DNA from: Mycosarcoma maydis
Lineage: Eukaryota > Basidiomycota > Ustilaginomycetes > Ustilaginales
Direction of reading: 5' to 3'
DNA: 64,000 nt
Assembly (NCBI RefSeq): GCF_000328475.2
Contig: NC_026491.1
Coordinates: forward strand, 1-64,000
Numbering within the stretch: the first letter of the stretch is position 1; each line of letters opens with the position of its first letter. The translations under genes were made by a program, and so were the position numbers. A model generated the notes under the pieces. The model was not told the origin of the DNA. It did no database searches and saw nothing but the letters and a program-made list of their open reading frames with translations. This document shows positions 21,443 through 32,469 of the stretch, piece after piece.

Positions 21443-22822
21443 GATGAAGGGCTGTTCGAACCTGACGACGAAGCGAAAGAAAGGATGTAGATGTGATGGA
21501 ATCAAAGGGGGAGTCGGCCGTTGAGAAAGATAACAAGCGCGAAGCAAGCGGACGTGCGCGCTGTCGTGACTGCGTGTCAAGTGCACTGGGCCGTCAGAGT
21601 GGAGTTGCGCAGCTTGGACAGACGAGACCAACACTCGCTCGCAATTGGACAAGAGACACAGCCTCGATCCAGCAGCCTCTCGTATCGCCGATCCTCGATG
21701 CGACTACAAAATGTGAGATGACTTTGATTCAGAGATGTTTTGCGATTTGCAGTTTATTTTACGAGATTTGTATTCGAGTGGAACAACCTCCAACACAAAC
21801 AATTCAAGCCCCTCAAACCGCTCAGGGGCAAGAACCTAAAGTCGTTCGTCACGAGTGTAAACGTGAATCGTGAATCGGGGATAAGAAGATGAATGTTAGA
21901 CCGAAAAATGAAGAGACTAACTAGTTGTGAGGCCGCAGCGCTCCAACAGAAAAGCCCTCAATTCTACCCGAGTGATCGACATGGATCGGGTCCGAAGTTC
22001 GAAAAAGGAGCAGGAAATTGGCGGTCAGCCAATCACTTAGGGATAATCTGGATTTTCCGTCAAAGCTGGTTAAATAGCTACAGTATCTGCAAGGGGCTTG
22101 GACGAAACCACCTCAATTAACTCCAACACAATTACGAATCCTGAGTGGTACACTGTGAGTGCTGAATCGTGAAGCATGCAGAGGCTCCCGAGATCTTGTC
22201 TCCCTTGCTTGCGAGCGCACAGCCATTCAGGTTCTTTCCAAAAAGGTGAGCCCAGGCCTAATGACAGTAATGAGGTAATTGGTCGGGACGGTAGTGTCAA
22301 CAAGCCACCCACTAAGCGAAGTGGCTTGCAGCGGAGGCACGGAATAGTCACACTATCGCGTTGGGCCCTCGTGCATCGTAGGCGAGCCTCTACGCGCATG
22401 ATGTAACGCGCCAGCACAACGGGCGAATCGATTCCGATTCTGGCCAGTCCGGACTCCGCAGCGCTCCAGATTTAGACCAGCCCGAATTCGTGGTCGTGGC
22501 TTGCCCTGACTTCGTTCCTCAGCGTGTTTGACGCGCTGGGTTCCAGCAGGCCATTTCTGTAGTCTGAATGTGTGCATCAGCCCGATGCAAACGTTCGCTC
22601 GTGTTCACGCCAGTTGGCAGTACACACGAAAGAAAGCACAGATCGGCTATTCAAGCGTTCGTGCTACAAATGTGGCGCCGTTCATTGGCCAGAGGAAACT
22701 CCCGTGCCGAGTCTTTTCGAATCAGACTGAGTACGCTATCATCCGCAGCAGGAGACGTGCCCCTGCAGCCCTGAATGAGTACCTTCATCAACTTATTGTT
22801 GGACATCTAGCACGGGTTCGCA

Positions 22823-22842
22823 ACCTCGCCCCTAGGCGAGGT
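22823..22842. repeat. Perfect inverted repeat (hairpin)
   Basis: ACCTCGCC and GGCGAGGT form an 8-bp perfect stem around the 4-base loop CCTA. Confidence 0.8.
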
Positions 22843-22877
22843 GTGCTTATGGTTAGGGCATCCGATCTTACCCGTGC

Positions 22878-22899
22878 CGTTCGCTTCGTCAAGCGAACG
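22878..22899. repeat. Perfect inverted repeat (hairpin)
   Basis: CGTTCGCTT and AAGCGAACG form a 9-bp perfect stem around CGTC. The right arm overlaps the first copy of the 25-bp tandem duplication. Confidence 0.8.
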
Positions 22900-22940
22900 T
22901 ATGTGCAAGTCTTGGAAGCGAACGTATGTGCAAGTCTTGG
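22891..22940. repeat. 25-bp perfect tandem duplication
   Basis: Positions 22891-22915 and 22916-22940 are identical (unit begins AAGCGAACGTATGTGC and ends AGTCTTGG). The sequence on either side differs. Confidence 0.9.
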
Positions 22941-25016
22941 GCTCTTAGGTAATGTAAGCGAGCGGCGAAGCAAGGATGAGGCTTTCTGTCACGCACGATG
23001 CCTATGTGCGACTGTGTCGACCTAAGAAGCCAGTGGATCCATCGTGCATCGAGATCCGTGATCGTGATCACGCCTCATTTACCGCAGTCCTCAGTCCCTG
23101 ACACCCTCCTGACGCGCCTCGGACTGCTCTTAAAGCCGCAGTTAGTCAGCGCTCTTTCTTGCTTTCCTCAATCGAGTCGTTACCTTCATAGTCATCTCGT
23201 GCCATTGAGATCGTACAGGTGTGACCCTGGTAGCCTTCAGGCACAACACCTGTTTTCTGATGGCGAACCGTACGACTGGCGCCCTTTTTCTACCCTTCAC
23301 CCCTGTCTCTCTCTATTTGATCATTGATTGAGTGTAGTGGGTCAGCCAGCTTGGTTTCAGGCAGACTGGCTCGCCATGCTCGTTTTCTGATTCAAATTTT
23401 AAGATGGTTACAGCGATCTTAGTTTTCCTCGTTATATCAACATGACATTCTTGATGTGTGCAGTTGTCGCATTTTGCCGTGGGTCACTGAGATGTTGGCT
23501 CTTTGTTCAGTCAGCTGCTAGATTGTTGTGTTCCAGGCTCACGAAAAAGCTCACAGGGACGTTGCCTTGTTCGAAATGTTTCCGTTGGCGCTGTGTCTAA
23601 CTTGCCAGCATGGAGGACGATGTCGAGAATCAATTAGCGCAGAGAGAATCCCGTGACGTCCGCATCAGTCACGAGTCACGAGAGTAATTTCCAGAAAACC
23701 GACACGCGCGTAAAAATCAAAAGGCTGGACTGGCGGTCTCGAAGCGACGTGGCATCGCATTCGGTGCATCTAAGTTCCCATCACATGTGAGGGGGCGAAG
23801 GGGGAGATATTTGATGCTGTGGCTTCACAGAGTAGCGGACCATTTCAAAGTCGTTCGCAATAGACGGCGGCAGCGCATCTTGAACAGTTACCCATTTTCA
23901 AAGTCGTGAGTTGTCGAGAGAGATTTTGGGTGAAGAACCAAACTCCGCCATTCACGATTCGAAATTCCAAGACGTAGCTAACTAACTCCAGCTAATGTAC
24001 TGCTGCATCATGAAGTCGCAGAAAAAAACACGAACAGAAAGTGAGAACTCCGAAGGCACCCTAACCGATTATTGCTGGTCACGATCGAGTCGATGAATGA
24101 AGGAACCTGCGCGTCGACAAAGCAGCATCTATAAGTTATCGCGACTTGGAAATTTTCGTGGTTCGAATACACAGAAAATCGTGAGAGTCAGAGTGTAAGT
24201 TGGCGAATTTCTAGTACTTGCGACAGACATTGGCCGTGGCATTTGGAGTGCTGTCCTTTCTGAGTCGCAGCTCCGTATGCCTCGTGCTTGCCATATTCCA
24301 AACAAAGGTCACATGGCCGTGCCTGCATGTCTTGTAACCATCTACTGTACAGTGCAGTACTTTCCCACCATTAAACAATGCCGAAGCCGAAATTCCCCCT
24401 ACATACTGGAAAGCAAATCTGCCCGTATACGTAAGAAAAGCTTCAAGACAGCGGCTTGGTTGGAAAACCCCGCCTGCGCTGCCATCTGACTAAATTACTG
24501 ACATGATATACAAAGCACATCCCCCTCGAAAATCGACCAAAGTGAATCACGGGCTGATGGTCCCGCCGCTGCTGCTTCAGCTGCTGGTGTTTGCTGATCC
24601 GTCTCTGGAGAGGTGTCACCGGATTTCCATGAAGGGATGCACCGGAGTTGCAAAAACGTGTCTTTGACGACGCACGCCATATCGAACTAGTGGCGGGGAC
24701 AAATAGGATTGCGGTTCAAACTCAGCCCCAGCACGTCGCTCATGTCGACATGGCATCTCTTGGGAAAGGGAAAGGAGAGCATATCAGCAGGTCTCGCCAG
24801 GAGATTTGTTTTCATCATGCATGGCACCAAATCAAGACCAGTGATGGGGAAAAAGGAGGGCGGGCAACCAACCGAATGAAATCGGGCTTATGTACTCAGT
24901 CACCGCTGATGGCGGACCTTGAATCGTCGGACGGAAAGCATAAGTTAGAAGATTTCAGCATGAAATGTGCAGGAGGTGCACGCGCGTAAAGGCTAGCCGC
25001 GCAGGCGTGCTCTTAT

Positions 25017-25116
25017 NNNNNNNNNNNNNNNNNNNNNNNNNNNNNNNNNNNNNNNNNNNNNNNNNNNNNNNNNNNNNNNNNNNNNNNNNNNNNNNNNNNN
25101 NNNNNNNNNNNNNNNN
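25017..25116. other. Assembly gap of 100 N
   Basis: Exactly 100 N, a conventional placeholder, so the true gap size is unknown. Both edges end or begin in the same 16-base sequence GCAGGCGTGCTCTTAT (25001-25016 and 25126-25141), each preceded by TAGCCG. This suggests an unresolved tandem repeat. Confidence 0.98.
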
Positions 25117-25181
25117 TAGCCGGCTGCAGGCGTGCTCTTATGTATCACAAGATTCGATGCTTTTCCTCGCAGGTGCAAGAA

Positions 25182-25209
25182 CCACGCCAAGATGGCCACC
25201 TTGGCGTGG
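25182..25209. repeat. Perfect 10-bp inverted repeat beside the gap
   Basis: CCACGCCAAG and CTTGGCGTGG are exact reverse complements with an 8-base spacer, 41 bases right of the repeat that flanks the gap. Confidence 0.85.
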
Positions 25210-28200
25210 CGTGACCCGGTGGCGCTATGTGAGTTTCATAGGCTAGTTCATCACCTTATCACCATGACAAAAGCAGGCGGTGCACGCATATGACAATTCG
25301 AAAAACTTAGGGTAAAGTAACCCCCTAACCTTAACTTTTTGGTCTCTCTCAAAGCGGCTTATCCATAGGTGTTTTCACAGTAAGTAGTGGACTGGCGAGA
25401 ATCAAGAAGACGTCGTGTTCTGGCATACCAGCAGATCAGATAAAGGAGCAGATGACCTCATGACAGACACCCTAGATTGTACAGCTCTGACACGCGATGG
25501 CGGCTTTAAGTCGGACGGATCGATGGCAGCACCGTAAAAGAGCGCTGAGAGAACCCAAAAGCAGCAAACGTGCTGGAATCTCCAAGATGATCCTTGTTCT
25601 CAGACCCGCGTTTGCAATCGGCAAACTCTGTGATTTGGGTAAGCCAGCAGCAGCGGACAGTGAACATTCGTTTAGCTTGGAGCCCAGGGATCACGACCAA
25701 CTTGGGGAACGGAGGCTTGCATGGGATCCCGCAGACCCGCCGCATTGACTGAGAATCCAAGCACGCCATGCTTGATTGTCAGAAGGATCCATTCACTCGT
25801 CAGGAACCGGTGTGTCGGAGTGCGAATGCATTTTTAGCGTGTTTCCGTCTCTAAGTTACTTGGAGCTTCCCCTCTTACTAACATTACTTGAAATCGCGGA
25901 GATGTCAAATGTTGACTCCGACATTCTTGATCAGTTATTGGGCTCGTAACACAGCTAAATTAGTGTCAGCGCTGTTCAGCCTTCCATGCCATGTACGCCG
26001 CAAGCGGGAAGGGTACATTTGAGACAGCTTGTTCGAGAGCGGCCGACGGCGTGGTGCTCTTACGAACCATTCTCAATTCGATTCCGGCGAACTCAAGTTG
26101 CAAGGCGAACAAGGTTGTATTGATGATCGCCTGTATGGCAGCGAGTATGTATCGGGTGAAGGAGTGTTGACTTACGAATCAAAGAAACCGGTTCCAACCG
26201 GTTCTGGCTCGCTAGCGGTAAGTATTCCCACTGTCAGCCGGCTACTGATCAACCGAAGCGCACCCAAGTTCCGTCAACGCTACTTGCTCAGCTGCCTCAG
26301 CTAGTGCCAAGCAGCAACATGCACAGCTTGCGTACAACTTGGCGTGCATTGGTGCACGTAGAATGCGATTGTGAAGCTCAGGGTTGAGAACGATCGGAGT
26401 CCCGCTGACCGTGCGTCGCGCTTGGCAGTAGCAGAACAGTTTCATGCAATCGCAACTACTCTCGTTCAGTGTCAACAAAGGTAGCAGCGTTGGCTGCATT
26501 GGTTACCAAATCAATCGGAGTGCGAAAATTGAAAAGCAAAGACAGGAGAGCATTGGTCGCGGAAGTTTCGGTTGATTCAGCTAAGTGAAGTTAGTTTGGT
26601 GGAAATCAGAAGCTCAGGGGGTTTTCTGCCCGTGGTGCTGTCCTGCGCGCAGAAAAACGTGTTGCTTATGTGAGAACCTGCATCGTTTTGTAAAACGGCG
26701 TACTTTGCCTCCAAGCACTGTTTTGAGTCTCTGGGAGTCGAGTACTCCTCAGCTACAGTACCGTAAAGGTACAAGAGCCGCGAGCCAGCGGACGGGGAAA
26801 CGGCCTTCGAAGTCCAAAATTCCATCCTTGCATCGAGAACTAATCGTGAACCTGCTGCTGCTATTTTGGCGTGCCACGTTCACGAAAGAGATCTAAGGTG
26901 CCTCGATAAGTTTGGATCTTAGAAATCACGAATTACATGCACAAGACCGTTTCCCTAAATAACTGCGACTGCAGCACGAGATGCATATCCGCCCAGCTCA
27001 ATGCCACAAAGCCTCATTGAATCAATCTCTGGACAACAAAAGCAGGGGGGGCCTGCAGATTGGCACGAAAACACTACATACTGTATGTTTGTTCTTATTT
27101 TTGTTTGCTTGAAGAGAGTCGATGCCGCCTCGTCTCCTTCGCATCTGACTGCAAAAGCACAAGTCTATCAAGAACCATGCTGTTCACAATCCTTGTGATA
27201 ACCGATCAGGCACCGATTCAAGCTCCCAGAGCTCTACGAGTTTACGAGTTGACCATTTTTTTTTGCCTCTTCGGTCGTAATTAAATAATGAAGCAGCCGA
27301 GATATCCGTCACGCAGTAAATTGTCGTAACGAGCATAGATTGAAGCTCTGCGTGCTCGGCTTGGCGTCACTCCCGCTAGGGGGAGAGAGGAAAGACGAAA
27401 AGGATTTCACCAAGTTCAAAGAGCTCTCGCGTTTGCAGCTCGAGTCATCCTCCGGGAGTATTGGGCACGACGCACGAAACAGAGGTTGGTTCCCGGATAG
27501 GTTCAGGGCCAAGAAGAGGTGGCGCGTTGTGCAAGCGAAGTCGGATCTCGACTGCAGAGAGCCTTGACCAGCTCCATATATTGAGCTCGGCTGGACGGTC
27601 AGGTGCGGTGCTGACAGTCAGACAGAGATTGTGAGCATGTGTACCGGCGTGTCGCATGGCGCGTGTTGGAATGGTCAGATCTGCTTTCTCTCGTTTTGAA
27701 TATTTCTACTTTCTCATCAAGCTTGGACGAACCGATATCACAGCTGCGGAAGCGAGACTGGGTATCTTCTCGTGAGAAAAAGCACCCGGGTTTTCTCCCG
27801 TCGGTCGAGATTGACAGCCAAACACATGCACCGAGAAATGCCGAGAAGCACTGGTGTTTGGCTAACTCGTCGTGATCGTCGCTGCTTTCGTGTTGCGCCT
27901 CTTCTCTGCCTTCTCTGCTATGACTAGGCACGAATCGTCTGTAGTCAAATTGAGTTGGTGCAAGCTCGAAAAGGACCACATTCATCCTCTCGATGCTCCT
28001 TGCAGCAGGTTGCACAACAACTTGGATTGAATGGTTAGCTGCTGGCGAAACAAAAGTAGACTCTGCCTGTATCTGGCTTGGGATATCAGCCTTCGCAGTG
28101 CGTTCTGCTTGAGTCCTGAGTTGGTTGCAAGAGTGGGACTTGCTTGCGTTGTTCGCGGAGAAGGCGTCAAATTCACTGCAACTGAGAACGCACCATGTCC

Positions 28201-28918
28201 AAGGTGCAATAGGCGCTTCGAGATCCGCAACCGCACCCAGTTGTGACGGGACAGCTAATGAAAAGTGCGGGTACGCGGCTTACCGTAAAGTGGGCAGACC
28301 ACATGCTGATCTGCATTGGGGTGACAAAGCGCAAGCAGCTGCACCGCTTCCGAGCCAAAACATATGATGTGAACATCAGAAAGGCGGCAGGAAAGAAGTT
28401 CAAACAATAATGGAACAAGGAAAAGGAAGATTACAAAAAGGGCGTTGGAACGCAAACAGCTGGCTGGCTGGCTTTCAACCTCCCATGCACACTGTTCTGG
28501 TGGGGCTTGCAGAATCACTGGTTGGTTCACTCGCGTTGCTTACATGCAACCGCATTATCGGATCCACCGCCACGGCATGAATTTCCTCGCTTCTCGCGTC
28601 TCGCCCGTCCGTCCGCCTTCTGAGCACGCTGCTGACTTGGTCGTTCCCGCGCGGTCCCAGCTTGGTGTCTCTGCCACTGCTTCACGGCGTGCATCATCGC
28701 CATAATCCACAGCCAAATGCCACGCGTTCTTCGTGCCACTTTATGGTGGTTACCGCTCATGCTGATGCTGATACTGACGCTGCCGGCGCGCTTGAACGAA
28801 CCAGCTTCGGTCTTGTCGTCCTCGCACGTCTGCAGTTGTCTCGCTTAGCCGGTCATGCATGAGTCGTGCTGACGTGTGTTTCGGCTTTGCTTTGTTCCTG
28901 CTTGGCGAGTCTTTCTTA

Positions 28919-28942
28919 CTCTCTCTCTCTCTCTCTCTCTCT
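28919..28942. repeat. (CT)n microsatellite
   Basis: About twelve CT dinucleotides inside a longer pyrimidine-rich tract, upstream of the bHLH gene. Confidence 0.85.
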
Positions 28943-29794
28943 TTCGTTCTTTCTCTCTTTCTCTGTGCATTTCAGTCCGACAAGCGAATGGCGCTATGTG
29001 CTTTTCTTTTTTGGCACGCGCTCTTCGCCATGATGCCCTCTGGGCATGAACACACGTCTCACTTGAACGAGGTGGCGTATCGAATGTCACACTCGACCCT
29101 AGCTCTAGTCACTGTGCATCGAGACGTGTTTGCCGCTTACTCCTTCTTCGAACTCATCTTCCTTGCTTTGGCTCTAGCCTATCCTCTATCCTCTGTATGT
29201 GTATTGGGCCGTCTTCGGATGTGTTTGGCAAATGCTACGGGTCGGTGACCTTCTACTAGTTCGGTATCTCGTTCCTCGCTCTCTTTCCCCGATCCCTCTC
29301 CCTCAATCGTTGCAGTACGCAAGACTTTTCTATCGTTCTTGCAGCGTCGTGTCTTGCCACTGCCACCCTTGCCTGACCGTCTAATTTCCATCTTGTCATC
29401 TTTATCCCCCTCACCCACTGCCACTGTCACTGTCGCTATCGCCTTGCCCGTGGCCATCACCGTTGCACCTGCCTTTGGTCTTATCTCTCCCCTACCAACT
29501 TATTCTCATTCGTTCTGAAAACACTGTTCTCGCCTGGGCAGAACATCACCTCAACAGCTGACCCTACCTTGTACCGCATGCAGCCACCCCCTAACTAGCT
29601 TTTATCTGATCGATCCATCATCACAAACGGCTGCGCACTGCATCTGCCAGATCTACCGTCTCTTTCACTGACTCGTCTCAGGCAGACGAAGCGGCATTCC
29701 GAAATTTTGTCTCAGCCTTACCCTCCATCACTTTCACCACATCCACCAAAGACGGCAACCATAGACGGCAGAGCCACTAAACGATCTCGCCACC

Positions 29795-31672
29795 ATGTTT
29801 CCGAATCGAGCCTCCGAAACTGATCACAAGACGCTTCCACCCATTTCATTGCTTTCGTCGCATCCAATCGACTTTGCCAGGGCCGAAGCACATGCCAGAG
29901 ATACCGACTCGGCCAGCCGGCTAAATCATAACGCTGACGAGCCAAACAGGGAACGAAGGCCTCCTCCAGCGTCCGGCCTTCGCAGTACTCCTCCCTCTGC
30001 TTTCCTTTCACGTCCACACCAACCACACGAGCATGGACCTCTTCGGACCAGTGCTTTCCCACACCCCGTCGACGAAGCTTACAGACCACCGTCAAACCCA
30101 AAGTTTGTCCAAAGAGGAGGGCCACCACCCATTCCTGGCCATCGCGATTTGCAACGCGGCTCTCCAACGTCAGATCAAAGCGCTTGGCGCTCCTTCGATC
30201 GAACAGATTCTCGTCTCGGTTCCAAGGACGCCTACAGTCCGCACATGTCGCACACAAGTTACGGTCACAGAGACGACTCGAGAAGAGCCTCCTGGCAACC
30301 TCCTTCAGACGATCCACACCGACCTCAAAAGCCGGCACCTCTGCCAGCAGTGCGCGACGACGGTCATTGGAGAACGTCTGGCCCTGCACCGCGAGACAGG
30401 CCTGACATTCATTCTGACGCTTACGCTCACGGCCGCGCACGAGAGGAAGAAAGGTGGCGTGACGAACGAGCAGCCAGACCCATGTATTCATATGAACATG
30501 GTCCCGCGTTCGCTAACATGCCGTCCTACCCACATCCGCAGGATGCACGAAGCGCAGTGCGGCCATTTGATGATGATGCCGCAGACGAAAGTCGCCGTGT
30601 TCGGCAACGTGCAGGCTCTGGCATTGTCGACGAGGAGCCCAATGTACCGAGATATGCTGTGCCAGGCGCACGTCCATACGGAGCTCGACCCTACAGCCCT
30701 CCCGAGGCCAGGAGCCACAGCGCTGCACCCATCCCACCGCCGCCGAGGGTTGGCATGGCGGCAGGCATGGAACCACCTCGGCCCAACACGTCCCTCGGCG
30801 TCATACCTAGTGCGTCTTTTGCTGCATCGGCCGTTGCCTCGCATGTGCCTACAACGACCAATACGGTCAACGCCAACAGGAGGGTGGCGCATCTTCTTTC
30901 GGAGCAGAAACGTCGCGAATCGATCAATACTGGATTTGAGGATCTTCGTCAAGCCATTCCGGCGTGTCGAGATGGACAGGACAGCAAAGCCACCATCCTC
31001 AAGCGTGCGCTCGAGTACATTCGCGAACTCGAGGAAGTGGTGGAGCGACAGCATCGTCTACCACTCCAAGGCAACGCAGCAGGTGGATCCAGCAACCGCA
31101 GCCCTCCAGATGACAAGGATGACCTCCGCCGCTTCGGTCGGCATGGCGGGGATGAGGATGGACGAGGCCATAGCAACACGAGGCAGATGACAGGTGGTAG
31201 CACTGGTAGCAATAGCAGCAACGATGCCGGTACCGGTCCCAGGATTGGCGGTCTACCCTCCAATGCCTACGGCAGCGATTTTCTCCTTGGACATTCGTCA
31301 GCTGCTCCCCCGTCTCGCGCAGGAGATCATCGACCCTACGGCCCGCCTGACTGTCCATCACCTATTATCAATGGAGCATCAGTCAAGGTCAGCAGAAAAG
31401 CGGTCAATACTTCTCACGACATCCGAAGTTCAGTCACTAAACGCTGGGCAGATGACTCGGGTGAGGACCAACGTTCGCCATCGCGCAGACGAGTCTCGGA
31501 TGGCGACAAGAAAGACGTGCAACCCTCACCTCGAAGTTCCAACTACATGGTCACCCGTCACGCTCAGCAATCTCGTTCACCCTTGGTCCGCTCCCCTTCC
31601 ATGGAGAGACCGCGTGATTGGCACCCTCGCCTCGAGAACAAGTTGCTGTTCGACTCTGCCGTTCGCGTGTAA
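29795..31672 (+). CDS. bHLH transcription factor
   Basis: 625 residues, single exon, with the ATG at 29795 in a good CACC context. The first 350 residues are Pro/Arg/His/Ser-rich and probably disordered. The basic helix-loop-helix starts at Asn361 and ends near 415. The basic region (RRVAHLLSEQKRR) keeps His366, Glu370 and Arg374, the H-E-R set that contacts CACGTG-type E-boxes. Helix 1 contains INTGFEDLRQAIP and helix 2 SKATILKRALEYIRELEEVV. The basic region resembles the MLX/USF-like group more than Myc. The C-terminal 200 residues are Gly/Ser-rich, then Ser/Arg-rich with SPSRRR and RSPS motifs. A dimeric nuclear DNA-binding role is well supported. Target genes are unknown. Confidence 0.9.
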   Translation: MFPNRASETDHKTLPPISLLSSHPIDFARAEAHARDTDSASRLNHNADEPNRERRPPPASGLRSTPPSAFLSRPHQPHEHGPLRTSAFPHPVDEAYRPPSNPKFVQRGGPPPIPGHRDLQRGSPTSDQSAWRSFDRTDSRLGSKDAYSPHMSHTSYGHRDDSRRASWQPPSDDPHRPQKPAPLPAVRDDGHWRTSGPAPRDRPDIHSDAYAHGRAREEERWRDERAARPMYSYEHGPAFANMPSYPHPQDARSAVRPFDDDAADESRRVRQRAGSGIVDEEPNVPRYAVPGARPYGARPYSPPEARSHSAAPIPPPPRVGMAAGMEPPRPNTSLGVIPSASFAASAVASHVPTTTNTVNANRRVAHLLSEQKRRESINTGFEDLRQAIPACRDGQDSKATILKRALEYIRELEEVVERQHRLPLQGNAAGGSSNRSPPDDKDDLRRFGRHGGDEDGRGHSNTRQMTGGSTGSNSSNDAGTGPRIGGLPSNAYGSDFLLGHSSAAPPSRAGDHRPYGPPDCPSPIINGASVKVSRKAVNTSHDIRSSVTKRWADDSGEDQRSPSRRRVSDGDKKDVQPSPRSSNYMVTRHAQQSRSPLVRSPSMERPRDWHPRLENKLLFDSAVRV

Positions 31673-31913
31673 TCACTCTACAAGAACAAGATTGTACACC
31701 AACCTTGAAGCTTCTTACGCTCCTTTTCTGATAACTTTCTAGGCTCCCTATTTTGTCTTCTGCCACCCCATTGTCAGCCGGGTCTGATCTTCTTTGTCCT
31801 GCTAATTGTGTAGCCCTACTTACTTCTACCTAATTGCTATCTCTGTATACTCGTTCGGCATGGCAAGAAATCGTGTCACTCATGCAATCGAGACATGCTG
31901 TGGAACAAGCTCT

Positions 31914-31974
31914 TGCTTCGTGCTTCGTGCTTCGTGCTTCGTGCTTCGTGCTTCGTGCTTCGTGCTTCGTGCTT
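31914..31974. repeat. Tandem TGCTTCG heptamer array
   Basis: Eight perfect head-to-tail TGCTTCG units are followed by a partial unit TGCTT. Confidence 0.95.
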
Positions 31975-32094
31975 GATGCCGGTGATGTTCTGCGAATTGT
32001 TAGTGCTACCTCACCACTCGGCGAACACAGAATCGACATTTGGTGGGCACCTTCACGCTCCGTGCTTAGTCTTTGCCACAAAATCTCAATACCG

Positions 32095-32164
32095 AATCGT
32101 GAATCGTGAATCGTGAATCACGAATCACGAATCACGAATCACGAATCACGAATCACGAATCACG
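32095..32164. repeat. Tandem AATCGTG/AATCACG heptamer array
   Basis: Three AATCGTG units switch to seven AATCACG units without losing the 7-base register. CGTGA and TCACG are reverse complements, so the switch point forms a dyad. Confidence 0.95.
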
Positions 32165-32469
32165 AATTAGTGTAGGCGCAAGCACGCAGACAAACCGAGG
32201 AGCAGCAGCCGCGTGGAGGACGTGTGTGCAACCCGAGCTGAAAATGTGATGGTCAATGCACCAGGCCGCTGTTTGAGACGCTTGACTTAGAGCGTGTAGG
32301 GCGAGCGAGCAGAGTTAACCGGCTTGAAATACAGCTTGAAACCTAGACAATCAGCCCACCAACAGCACGTTCAATTCTTACCTCCATGCTCTGGTTCCCA
32401 CCCGGCTGACACACTGCGATCTCTGCCGTTGCTGCTGCAAATGCTGCTCCATGTATCGGCCTCGTAAAC

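Larger units (their letters stand above)
21443..29794. other. 8.3-kb gene-poor region
   Basis: No recognisable coding sequence on either strand apart from short unconvincing ORFs. It holds an assembly gap at 25017-25116, two strong hairpins and a 25-bp tandem duplication near 22.8-22.9 kb, an inverted repeat beside the gap, a CT microsatellite near 28.9 kb and scattered AATCACG and TAAGTTA motifs. The last 800 bases are pyrimidine-rich and probably form the promoter and leader of the bHLH gene. Confidence 0.6.
31673..32469. other. Intergenic with two heptamer tandem arrays
   Basis: Lies between the bHLH and prenylcysteine lyase genes (same strand). The main content is the two 7-bp-period arrays described separately. 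About 300 bases after the second array lead to the next ATG and should hold its promoter. Confidence 0.6.

Noticed and set aside
25305..25345. TTAGGG- and CCCTAA-like hexamers suggesting telomeric sequence
   Set aside because: Only single isolated copies; no tandem array.
28859..29248. 129-codon hydrophobic plus-strand ORF
   Set aside because: Much of it is translated from the CT microsatellite. No signal or family feature beyond that; kept only as a possible upstream ORF.
32095..32164. Regular repeat array that might be taken for a CRISPR
   Set aside because: Units are 7 bases with no spacers, in eukaryotic DNA; this is a simple tandem repeat.
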